Position numbers and translations under genes: made by a program. From Trichuris trichiura (taxonomy: Eukaryota > Nematoda > Enoplea > Trichinellida > Trichuridae), in the NCBI GenBank assembly GCA_037903355.1, contig JBAJFE010000014.1:2418001-2482000 (forward strand): a stretch of DNA of 64,000 nucleotides, read 5' to 3'. Shown one piece after another: positions 12,064 through 23,100 of the stretch. Position 1 is the first letter of the stretch; every line of letters begins with the position of its first letter. The notes under the pieces are model-generated. The model was not told where the DNA came from. It did not search any database and was given only the letters and a program-made list of their open reading frames with translations.

Positions 12064-13018
12064 TTAGAAGTGAGAATAAAAGTTGCGGCGTCTGAAAGCA
12101 AGCATTTTAAAAAAAAATTACTTTGAGGAATGTCTCACCTGGAATAACCCCTTGGACGACGCGAACCGCCGTAAACATATTTGATTATTACACGCGGGCG
12201 ACCACGGCTACGTGGAAAACGATTTGTAGTACTCAAACCAGGCCTATTCGTACGTTTAGCCATCACCTGAACAAAACGAATTCATATCGGATCGGATAAA
12301 AGATCTATGCTTACTTTTATCTGTCTACCACGGAAGAAAGTGTCGTCCATCGCCAGAGAGTTACGCATTGATTCCTTGTCACCAAATTCAATGTATGCAA
12401 AGCTGACACAGCAAGGATAAGGGGTTAAACGTAGGACGAAAAATAAGTGTTACCCCTTTGGTTGACCAGTATACTTGTTACAAAGAATTGTCACGCGATT
12501 GACTACGCCACATCCGTGAAAATGCGATTCGAGCTCTTCCGCAGTTGCACCATAATCAACCTAACAGAAAGTCCATTGTAATATAAAAACGAACCAACTT
12601 TTCTAGCATGCACATACGTTGCCAACATAAATGGAGCGCCCGTCCGCTTCCGCCTTATCTTCCATTGTAACGTCTGCCGTCGAAGCTACATTCCATAGAA
12701 ATATGAGAAAAGGAAAAAAGCAACGTGCTAACCATTGGTTAAGTTCATCTGATTTTCGACCTCAGAATGATACTGTCTTAAAATAGCTGCCTCCTCTTCC
12801 ATCTCCCGCATCCTCGCTCTGATTTCTTCCATTTCCTGCAAACGAAGCGGTCGATGATTGAACTATTGCATGTAAGTTAAGCGTACTGCATCAACTGCAT
12901 TGTTCGCAGTTGGAGCATCGCCTTCAGCCTGCACACCAGGTGCGTCCATTAATTCAACGGAGCTCGACGTATCCAAAGCACCTACCACAGCGACGCCGTT
13001 GTCCGATACAGTGTCCAT
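12064..13018 (-). CDS. PABPN1: Nuclear poly(A)-binding protein PABPN1 (PABP2)
   Basis: Nuclear factor that binds growing poly(A) tails and stimulates poly(A) polymerase. Seven exons in perfect phase: 13018-12887, 12835-12733, 12685-12618, 12560-12454, 12402-12315, 12266-12139, 12091-12064 (TAA). The product is 217 residues, near the family length. Order: short acidic N-terminus (MDTVSDNG), coiled coil ([18 protein letters not shown]), one RRM with RNP2 SIYVGNVDYG and RNP1-like FAYIEF, the family strings [19 protein letters not shown] and [17 protein letters not shown], then an Arg-rich tail ([20 protein letters not shown]) ending NFYSHF. There is no N-terminal alanine tract. The six introns are 47-57 nt. 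This model is the best internal calibration of intron size in the window. Confidence 0.95.
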
Positions 13019-14354
13019 TGAAGCTTCAATCTAAAAATGAATCTCCAAAAAACGGCGACGTATACGAAACATTTCAGCTCGACAAACCAGAGTTAGCAGT
13101 CCACATGCAAGATGGAAACAGAAATATTTTTTATCAGGCGTCTACCCCAATATCCCAAGCAGCAGCGCTTGCTTTTACATAAATAAGGGCTGTCCCGCAT
13201 TGAAGAAGTCTACCAAAGTTCCCGCCAGCATTACCTGCAACATCCACGAATCGTGCATCGTGCATCCTGTCAGAGGGGAACTACCGATTAAAAATAAGCA
13301 ATGCCTAAAGAAAAAATACAAACCGCTTAACTGTATGGTTTGGAGCTAACGGGCTACAGAATTACGTAATTAAGCTTGCGTATGCGTCAAGCAGTTACAG
13401 TAAACTACGCAAAGGCAAGAAGAAAAGGCGTTAGCATTTTGCTAAAGCATTTAGACAACGTCTGCGTCTGGTGAACTGTTCACCTGATGTAACTAGATCA
13501 AGAAAATATAAAATATACTTCGAGAAAGTGCTGTCATTAGGATATTTCTACTTCCGGCTAATAAATTCGTCCTTATGAATTTAGGGAGAACAAGCGTACG
13601 AACAAGACACTTTTCTTGACCAATCCAAAAAACACATCGTTCGTAAAAGAAACAAAAGCTCTTCCGTCAAGGGATTTAACGCAATACAAATTTAGCGGCA
13701 CAAAAATGGCATAACTTTGAGAAAATACGAGCGTCCTTTTCAACCGCAGTCCAGGCATAGAGAGATTAAAGGCATCACTCGCTACCACGAAGGAAGACAA
13801 TAAGAACTAACGACCATCCATCACCGGCAAGAGCACAAGACATGCATTCGAGTAGGTAACAGGAATTTTTGCTTCAAGGTTACAAATAAACAAGGCAGAT
13901 CACCAAATGAAATATTTTAAATTAAACAATTAAAAGTTCTCACCGCCGACAAAAGCAGTTACAGCAGAAAGAAAACCCTAACGGTCAAGCACCCAGCTAT
14001 ACTTGGAGAATCTCCAGGCACAAAATAGTATACTGTATATTTGTGTTAACAAGTTCACTAAGGCAAGATTTGGAAGTTAGCCGAAGCGACGGGCAGTGTG
14101 CAGTTGTCCGACTTCGTAAGACTCGCTGCATTATTAAAATGCTTGTTTAGGAGGTTGTCGTCAACATTTGTTGTTCTTTGAATAAAACGCGTGTGCAATT
14201 ATATTCGCTTTCCTACAATGCTAGTTCCTTGCTGCGCGAATGCTCAAAGTAGACATTTTTTCTTCTTTTCGTGATAAGCCTTTTGTTGGGGCTGCTTCCT
14301 TCACTTTTGTCCTTTGGAGCTCACCGTTTTTCCTCAGAAAGCTTACCCTGCCTC
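13019..14354. other. Spacer upstream of PABPN1
   Basis: Contains the PABPN1 promoter/5' UTR by position. A minus frame at 13573-13800 (75 codons, hydrophobic) has no recognisable family and no clear splice sites, so I do not call it a gene. No repeats recognised. Confidence 0.45.
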
Positions 14355-15099
14355 TCATGCTAGCATTCGCAACTTCGTCTGAAATGCGTAGCAGAATTCA
14401 AGTAAGATAGTTGCGTTCCACGCCTGTGGAGGAGTACCTTGACGCAGGGGCTCATTCATATAAGTTTGATCCAGTAGGTATGGAACGCTTGCACCTAGCG
14501 CGGGAAGATTTTATTCTTCCAAACAGTTGGTGTACGCCAACTCAGCCTAAACCAAAAATAAAAAACAACGTCGCTCACACAACGTGACAATGCTTCGTCA
14601 TTGATATGTAACGTACATCTCCCATAAGTCAATGATCCTCAAGAGGGCGCTGGAAGGCTGACAGTCTTACTGGACCATAAATGAACTAACGTGATCCCCT
14701 TCAAGATTACGTTTGTTTACTTAACTGCACTTTTATTAATGCCTTAAACTATGGTATATTACGTGTTCTATGCTCCCAGTTAAGTCTACCCAACGTTGAC
14801 TTACCTCTGGAGCGTTTATTCCTTTCCGGCAGGCAAAAGTGCTTAGTTTTTCCATGTTCGAATATTCCTTTGCAAATGTTGCCACGACCTGAACATGTTT
14901 TTTCAATTCTGACGATATTTTGAACTACAGGGCACGCAGCCTTTTCTTCTTATCTTAGCAAGGCATTGTTCTCTTCAAGGTACATATCTTTCTGGCAATA
15001 GAATGTGCCTAGCTTTGTACATTTGAAATTCTTTTCTGATGGCGATGATGAGAGTGACACTACCGTCAACCATTTTTTCCAGTCTTGTATCACAGCGCC
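14355..15099 (-). CDS. Unrecognised gene with a tandemly duplicated exon (3' part)
   Basis: Three exons fit phase: 15099-14984 (after GTTTCAG, then GTACCT), 14940-14805 (then GTAAGT) and 14494-14355 (TGA). The first two encode related units: RLEKMVDGS...YKARHILLPERY and RIEKTCSGR...GKTKHFCLPERN, sharing an R-[LI]-E-K start and a KxxH-x-x-LPER end. They are separated by a 43-nt intron, so this looks like exon duplication. The last exon encodes ASVPYLLDQTYMNEPLRQG... Read without splicing, the same strand has one in-frame TAA, which the 43-nt intron removes. Exons 5' of 15099 are not identified. I know no family with this motif. Confidence 0.5.
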
Positions 15100-15968
15100 C
15101 TGAAACAACCTACCGTAAGCCATCAAATGGAAGTTCTTTTCCGAAAATATCGACTTTCCTGTTCTTTCCCTACCTATACCTAAGCTAAAATAAATGCTTT
15201 ACGCTTAGGCTTAGGTAAAAGGGTGCGCATCATGCGCTCCAATGTGAGCAGGACACAACAGCTAGCACTTTCCCCAAATAAACTTGCATTCTGTGAATTA
15301 CTGTAGGTCTTTAGCGGGGTTCCGGGAAAAACCCAAAATTTTCTATATCTGATTAGGTTTAACAGAGCTGCAAAGGCTATGATCAACGAATTCAGTGTTA
15401 AGTTAATTTTAATAATAGAAGTAAAGCACGCGCAACTCTGCCAGTTTAACATTAACCAGCTACAAAAATTATAGAAAACAACTAGGTTTGGTTATCGCTT
15501 GCCGATTTCCATTGCTTAAAGCGCAAACTATGCCCAACTTTTTGATAGAAAACAGCATAAACAAAGAAAAGATATTCCCAATTACCTAACTTTTGACGTG
15601 AATGCTAAATTGTACATGTACACACTCTACGGAAAATATCCCTTCAGTCAGGCAAAGATGCAGCTATGCTACTAGCCGGCCAGCTGAAGAAGTTTATGAA
15701 ATCGTTGCTAAGTTTTTTAATGCCTTAGGATTGGGAAGCGCGCAGCGAAATATGGCAAATGCAACATGCAGACAGAATGTTTCAATTTTTACCTTTATAA
15801 GGCAGAGAGAACGGAATAGATATCAACATGAAGCACATTACAGACACTAGAGACAGAAAACAACAGGAAATATAATAGCCAGCCGCGGCTTTACCATAAC
15901 ACCAAGCCCAATTCGTTTACCCACTAAAAACTGAGCCACTGTCACCGACAAAAAATCTGCGCGTTGTT

Positions 15969-16561
15969 TTATAATCCAGATGACTGAGATAAATTCGGTT
16001 CGCTTGGCAAACCTAAAATGACGGCTGAATGTTTTAGGGCAAACAAAAAGTGGACGAATCTACTTGATATACGATCTTCCAAACCGGATAAGATATCTTT
16101 CGAATCAGATTCAATCTTGGCGGCCCAATTTTCAATGTCACCAAATTCCTACAATTGCGCACACGCGTGCAAGCTTTCGGAAGCGCTTTTCCCTACCTTC
16201 AAAGCGTTGTTCACGTTGCCAACCAATGATAGCCACTGGGCAGTAGTTTTATGGAATCGGGACAAGTTTCTTTCCAGCCTTTTCAGCTCGGAATCCAGCT
16301 TTTTCTGATTAACGTACAAAACGCAAACGCTGCAGAATATGTTGGAAATTCATCAAATACTGCTCTTTCAAAGGCAACTCACGGCGCATTTAAGTCATCG
16401 ACGGCAGCGTCGGTAAAAGAGGTGGCCGCTTCCGAGACGGCAGCTCTCATATTGTCTTAATGCTACATAATGTAATAGTTCGCATTATTAGTAACCCTAC
16501 CAATTCTATCTTTACGTCTTTGCTGCTCTGCGTTATGCTCTTTCAGCATGGCGGGAAGCAT
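15969..16561 (-). CDS. BLOC1S1: BLOC-1/BORC subunit 1 (BLOC1S1, GCN5L1)
   Basis: Small coiled-coil subunit shared by BLOC-1 and BORC, acting in lysosome-related organelle biogenesis and lysosome positioning. Four exons in phase: 16561-16501, 16455-16383, 16329-16197, 16148-15969 (TAA), giving 148 residues. Diagnostic strings in family order are MLKEHNAEQQRRKDRI, AATSFTDAAVDDLN, YVNQKKLDSELKRL, KTTAQWLSLVGNVNNALK and EFGDIENWAAKIESD. The tail after LSGLEDRI is some 25 residues longer than I expect for the family (SSRFVHFLFALKHSAV...), so an extra 3' intron or a lineage-specific extension is possible. Introns are 45, 53 and 48 nt. Confidence 0.92.
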
Positions 16562-17179
16562 GCTTCTAAATACGGTCTACTCTACCAAAGTTTCAGTTCG
16601 AACTTAATTTATAAAATGTGGCTTAAGTTAATTTGAATATTATGGGTTTCGTCCGAATTATAACCCCTGAGAAGCAATCATTTTCAGTGCCTATAAGAAA
16701 AAAGGGAAAACTGCATTTCAAAGCAATTTTCCCTGACATCCAACAAGATAAAGTACGCATTTATATTTCTAAAGCTTGTAGCGCGGATCTGGTCAAGTTG
16801 TAAAACTGTCGTCTAACATGCTGTATAGCGTTAATTTGCTCATCGGAAGAAACACATCTATTAGAAGCAATAACGATGGAAGTTGAGTTGATGGAACAAC
16901 TAAAATACTGTCGTCATGTAAGATAATGAAATAAAGTTAATGCCCAGTGCAACGTTTCGCTCATTAGGGCTATGTGCTAACGCACCTGAGTAAACTACAC
17001 CTTCTTCGTAATGTGATTCTTAGCAGATGTAACAGTGAAACATGATTCCGTACCTTCGGACTGAGTTTTGATTTACTGTAATGTACCCGCCCTCTTCTCT
17101 TCGTCAATGTTGAGCATTCAGCCGTCTGTTGGTTCCGCTTGAATTTGCGGAGTACTTTTAGTTTTACTGCCATACAGGA
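16562..17179. other. Divergent intergenic region between BLOC1S1 and the integrin gene
   Basis: About 600 bp between two divergent start codons, presumably holding both promoters. No conserved element recognised. A pyrimidine-AG (catacag) sits 3 nt before the integrin ATG and could be a cis- or trans-splice acceptor. Confidence 0.4.
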
Positions 17180-20100
17180 ATGGCTTTTGTACTTCTACTC
17201 TACTATTTGACTACTCCATGCAGAAGCTTCAACTTGGATACAGACTTTCCTGTGTACAAAGTCGGACCGCCAGGCACTTTTTTTGGTTATGCTGTTGCTC
17301 AGCACTTTCGAGACGACGAGCCGCTGTAAGTTGACTAGTAAAATTGCTTCAGTGGGCGGCCGAAGGTTTTTACAATTATGAGGCTCATCGGTGCTGCCGC
17401 GAGCTCATAGTATAAATCGAGGTGCAGCTTTAATTGCATGGAAATGTTATCCTCGAAGCGATCAATCTTAGCACAGGAAAATAATAATGACTCAATTCGA
17501 TTGCTCGGTCATTCTCTCTGATTGATCTCCTTGGGCATCTGCGTGTCGTAGTATTCATGCGTTGGGTTGCCTGATTCACTGCCAGGTCAAGCTGTTGTCG
17601 ATGACATGATTGTCAAACATTTACTTTTCCCTTGTAACTTGTTGTCGCCCAATGACATACGTTCTTTTCTTAAACAAAGTTGCAGCAGCGCTGAGTACGC
17701 TGTCGCATTACATCAGTTTCAAACACGTCTATTAGTTGAAGTATAGTTAGACCCATTTGTTAAAATTTAGCTGCTACCCTGAAAATGCGCTGTCACTTTT
17801 GCCATAGCACTTTGTTTAACGGGAAAGCAATTGATAAACGAGGCTGAACAAGCAAAACTCACTTTTTCAGACAGAATTAACTGAAACGTCTGTCAACGTC
17901 TTGCGCGATTACATTAACCTGGCATGTTTGCGTTTTACAACTGAATGTGCCCGGTGGTTGTTTGCTTTCTTTTCAACCACTAATTGTTTCGTTATTCAAG
18001 GTGGACCAGCCATGCAGGAGAGTTGTAGACGTCATTTTAACCAGTACGCCGCTGTTGCACTGTGGAATTTTCATTCTGAAAAAATTTACAGAGATTGTAG
18101 CTGTAATCGTATTGTCGACAGTAGTGCTGTTTAACTCTCAAAGAGTTTTCTCACCGCGTCTTTCAACGTACGAAAATAAAATACTATTAATACTTCGAGG
18201 CAGCTTTTAATTTAAATCACCCATTGGGCATATTTGAGAATGAAGGATTTGAAATGCATACATGCTTTTCTTCCTTCATCTTCTTCGTTTTGAATTCTGT
18301 TAAATGTTTGCAAAAACAGTGCTCTGTGCCGTGCTTCGCCTTCAGCCTTTCGAAGCTGACAGCTACAAGCAATGTTTTAGTAGTAACGGCGAACGAACTA
18401 AAGGTTTTATGATATTACTTACCGAGTGACGCGTTATAATAAGACGCTGAATGAAATGTAGACAGTAACTTTGCAAAAGTGTCGTTCACCTTCGTGCCTC
18501 CTTGCGCTCAAGAAACGGGCCGACGCTTTTGTAAGGCTCTGCTCTATGTTGAACGTTTCATTATTACCGCAAGTCTTTCCGTAAATAAGTTTATAAGATG
18601 AGATTGCATGTAGCCATCAAATATCTCTGCTGCTTTCGCCGATTTCTTTAAGCCGTTTTACCATAAATGTCTGTTAATAAAAGCGTTGAATTCTGTGCCG
18701 TTGTCTACTGACTTTTTTGTGTTTTCAGCCTCCTTATAGGTGCTCCGAAGGCAGAATCTGGACAGGTGGGTACGATGAAAGCTGGCGCTCTCTTCTCCTG
18801 TCCGATCAACACCATCTCGAGGGAGCAAAACGACTCATCTCGTAGAGCGCTCTGGTGCGAACGAGGTCGGATTGAATACCCGACCGTTGATAAAAGCGCA
18901 GGAGTGGACTTCTACAGCAGTCGTAAATGACCGCACGCATGTGCCTACTGCAACTGTGATCAGATATTTCAAATACTTCAGCACCTAATTATTTCCGCTT
19001 CGAAGATATACTCAGCAAAAATAATCAGTGGCTCGGTTCGACAGTATGTAGCTCTGGCCGCGATAGTCGCGTCTTGGTGAGTATGTTTTTGAATTGTAGA
19101 TACGAGTAGGGGAAGATATTCCCTTAGCTGAAATTCAGAACGCTTAAAAAAGTCGTAGCTTTTTTGAGCTGTAGGATGACGCCACAAGTAAAAAATTCTG
19201 CTTATCAATTCAAGTGACGGTTCAAAGCAGTTCGTAAAATCAAGGAGACAATTAAAAGGCAGAGTTGACCGGTGCAGGTGGGTGTAAAAAAGTCGTATCG
19301 CAGGGTACGTCAAGCCCCTGATGAACCCACTTGCTAATAACTAAGTTGAGGTATTTATAAAATTATTCCATGCTGTGCTACGTGTATGCGTATATAAAAC
19401 GAGAATAAATTTCTTACCTAAACTCGCACGGTACCCGAAACATTGTAGCTCATATTGAAGCATCTGAAAATCCGTAAAAGTTTGAAATCTGAGTTCCAGC
19501 GCGTACTTACAGGAAGTTATCGTACACCGTTGTACATGCTTTTCATTAACATTTCTGTATTACACAAAAATCAAAAAAGTAATTGTAAGATAAGAAGCAG
19601 TAATGAAAGAATGCTGCTAGATAAGCTGTATTTTACAATTAAAAATATACTAGAACAGTTGTCGCGTCCAAGCTTGTAGAAACTACAGCTTTCTTTTCCT
19701 TTCTGCTCCTATTTCGGAATAAGCTTTTGTCACAGCAGATATGGATGAGCCAGTTACGTAGTCCCCGTAATGCGCATTCTAGTTGATGAAGCATTAATAA
19801 GTTCAACTTTAGATAAATGCTGTTGCTCTTTGTTTATACAGCAGCTGCTTGCGTGATGTAAAATACTCGGCGGTTACGACCAGAAGATAGAAAAGAACGA
19901 ACAACGTCGGTTCTCATATTTCAATGTCTTTATTACGGTAGCAGTGTCCCGTTAAATGAAAAAACTATCTCCGGAGCTTTCGGGTCTTTCGCGACCCGTC
20001 TTCAGCGGTATTACACATAATCTCACCGCTGAAGACGGGTCGCGGAAGACCCAAAGGTCCGGAGATAGTTTTTTCATTTAACGGGACACTGCTACCGTAA

Positions 20101-23100
20101 TAAAGACATTGAAATATGAAAACATACAGTCCCGTACTAAAACATCACGTTTTCAGAACAACCTCGGTTGGCCGAATTTTTTTGCTATCTGAACTACCTC
20201 TACTGTCATAGTATACTTCGGATAGTTGAATTTCGGAGAAATGTGGTGTGTCGGTCAGGTTAGCCTAGCAATTTGTTACAGTATGCGCGGCATGCGTAAC
20301 AAAGTTGCTGAGGTTTTCTTGGCGAGGGAATTCACTCACCCAGAATAGCGAAACACTGACTCACACAAAAAGATTTCCATATTTAAAATGCATCCCTTAT
20401 TTATCGGTTGTAAGTACAAATCAGTGTTGGCGCGTCCTTTATAGTATATTTCTTGCCCATTCGAGATGTTATCCCGTTATGCATTGGGATCCACTGATTT
20501 GCTGCTGTAGTCTAATGCAGAAAACAATTCTCTCCTTCGTATGTAATGTACCTGCACCTCAGCCTGCTCTGGTTTGAGCTGTACTAGATTTCAATCCGCT
20601 TTTCTTTTTGATCGCTTAGAGGTTTCAGCTCATTCACTATTCCGGCCTACTCAAGAATTCAACCCGTTCGGTAAAAGAAAAGATTTGGCCAAATGACCAT
20701 TCTTGAAAATGTGATTTCTTCGTACGGGACCGTATATTTTCATAATGCAAAGGTTTTATTACGGAGTAGTTCCCGTTTTAATGCGCGTAAACTCCGGAGC
20801 TTTCGGGTCGACCGGGACCCGTCTTCAGCGGTTGTGATCTGATCTGAGCTGTAGAGATCACAACCGCTGAAGACGGGTCCCGATCGACCCGAAAGCTCCA
20901 GAGTTTACGCGCATTAAAACGGGAACTACTCCGTAATAAAACCTTTGCAAATGACCATTCTATATAACAGCTGTGGCCCGTTCTTGAGTTTCACTGAGAA
21001 ATATTCTACACGCTGTGTCTGCTTGCCTCATTTCCTACTCGTTTTCGTCGCTAGTTCATACGATATGTTTTCTTGCCCGTTGATGGGTTCTGAAATTAAA
21101 CTGAAGCAAATGCCCTACCAACGAATGGATGAGCATTTATTAAGGAAAAATACAGAACAAGTACTTAAACAGTTCGGAGCTTTCGGGACTAACCTTGTCC
21201 CGTCGTCAGCGATGGTGGTAATGTAATCGCTGACGACGGGACAAAGTTAGTCCCGAAAGCTACGAAACTGTTTAAGTACTTGTTCCGTATTTTTCCTTAA
21301 TAATTGCTCATCCATCCGTTGGTAGGGCATTTGCTTCGGTTTAATTTCAGAACCCATCAACGGGCAAGAAAACATACCATATGAAGTAGTGATGGAAATC
21401 CATTGCCCCGTTAAGAAGCACCCCGTCTTCAAGATTTCCTACTCGTCACATATCTCCAATGGCAGATTTTTAAAAATGAGTACACTTACTGGTGCGTACA
21501 AGAACTTTTTGTAGGCAGTATATTGCAAGCTCAAAGCGTGTTGCACATTGTCAGTTTAGCTTGCATAAGACAAGGTAGGCTATAATTTAAAATTTAAGTT
21601 TGTTCGCAGGTTTGTGCGCCTAACCTTATATACGATATGGCGTACATCGAGGGTGCATGTTTCTTGCTGCGAAACGATTTATCCCACGTGAAGCGAATAC
21701 GCACCTGCCAAGGTTTTACGAAAAAGAATCGCCATAACGACTACGGCGTTTGTCAAGAAGGATTTAGTGCTGCACTTTCCGAGGTGGGAACGACGGAGGA
21801 CAAATGTTACACAATATAATGTTAACAATGATTAGAAACACGAAGTAATAGCGACTGGCTTACCAGGCGCAAGCCGCTGGACCGGTGGCGCTTTTGCCCA
21901 AGATATCGATGAGGCGCAATCGACTCTACATTCTCGCTGGACAGCCACGGTGCGCGGTGATCATGCCGTTGAATCGGTAGTCAAGGCTCACAGCTATTTT
22001 GGTCCTTGTTTTTCTTTATACTCTTTCCAAAATGTTTGAATATTTTTTCTTTAGGCTACTCTATCAACGTAGGTATTTTTGGATTTTGGTACGAAAAGGC
22101 TGGACGAAATGGCAACTTAACGTTGGTAGCTGGCTGCCCGAGGTGCAACGAAACGGGTGCCGTTTACTTCATGCCGTTCAGCAAAGAAGTAACAGTGAAC
22201 GACTACAGCGCTCTTCGGCTGTTGTCCGACCATTTCAATCTTACCGGTGACGAATGGTTCGCTTCTGGTTTTGGTTACTCCGTTGGCGTAGTTGACATTA
22301 ACGGCGACGGGTAGCGGCATCCAAAATTCCAATTCATTTTATACTACGCAACGCCTTTGTAGGTTTGATGACTTAGTAGTTGGCGCTCCCTATTTCTACG
22401 GAATCACGTCAACTGAAGTTTACGGTGGACGAGCTTACGTGTATTTTTCAATAGGTTCTAAGCAGGTACTTTCCGAAACATGGCTTTGCTTCACACCGCG
22501 TTTTTGTATTGCGTACGCGTTTCAGTCTAAAGACTTAAATGCACATGTTTTTCAAGAGGCGATCAGACTGTCGGGCCCGAAAGATAGTATGTTCGGCGCC
22601 TCAGTTGCCAACCTTGGCGATATAAACAACGATAAATTCAATGGTGCGCTTTTACAAAGTCTGTTTTTGTCCAAAGTCGCAGTTTGAATACTTTATACAG
22701 ACATTGCAATTGGCGCTCCTTATCATGACGATGGTGGCGCCGTTTACATTTACCTTGGTGCGGAAGCGTCAGATTTCGAGCGGAAACCGATTCAGGTTAT
22801 TTTGGGCAACAAATTGCATTTGTCGCCGCTGTCCAAGCCGCTGGAAACGTTTGGTTGGTCATTGTCTGGAGGAACTGACTTGGACAACAATGGCTATCCG
22901 GACTTGTTGGTTGGAGCGTTTAAGTCCGATGTTGCTGTCTTGTTACGGTATCGTCAGTTTACACGGATAGCTGGCTAAACGTTGAAGTCGATATTTTACC
23001 ATTTCAGAGCCAGACCTATAGTACACGTTGTCGCTTCAGTCGAGGAGACTGAGTTGACGCCTATTGATGTGGATGAGCAATATTGCAGCGAAGATTGGGC

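Noticed and set aside
14957..15184. A long minus-strand frame with one in-frame TAA, suggesting stop-codon readthrough or a pseudogene
   Set aside because: A 43-nt GT-AG intron joins two homologous units in phase and removes the stop, which explains the DNA better.
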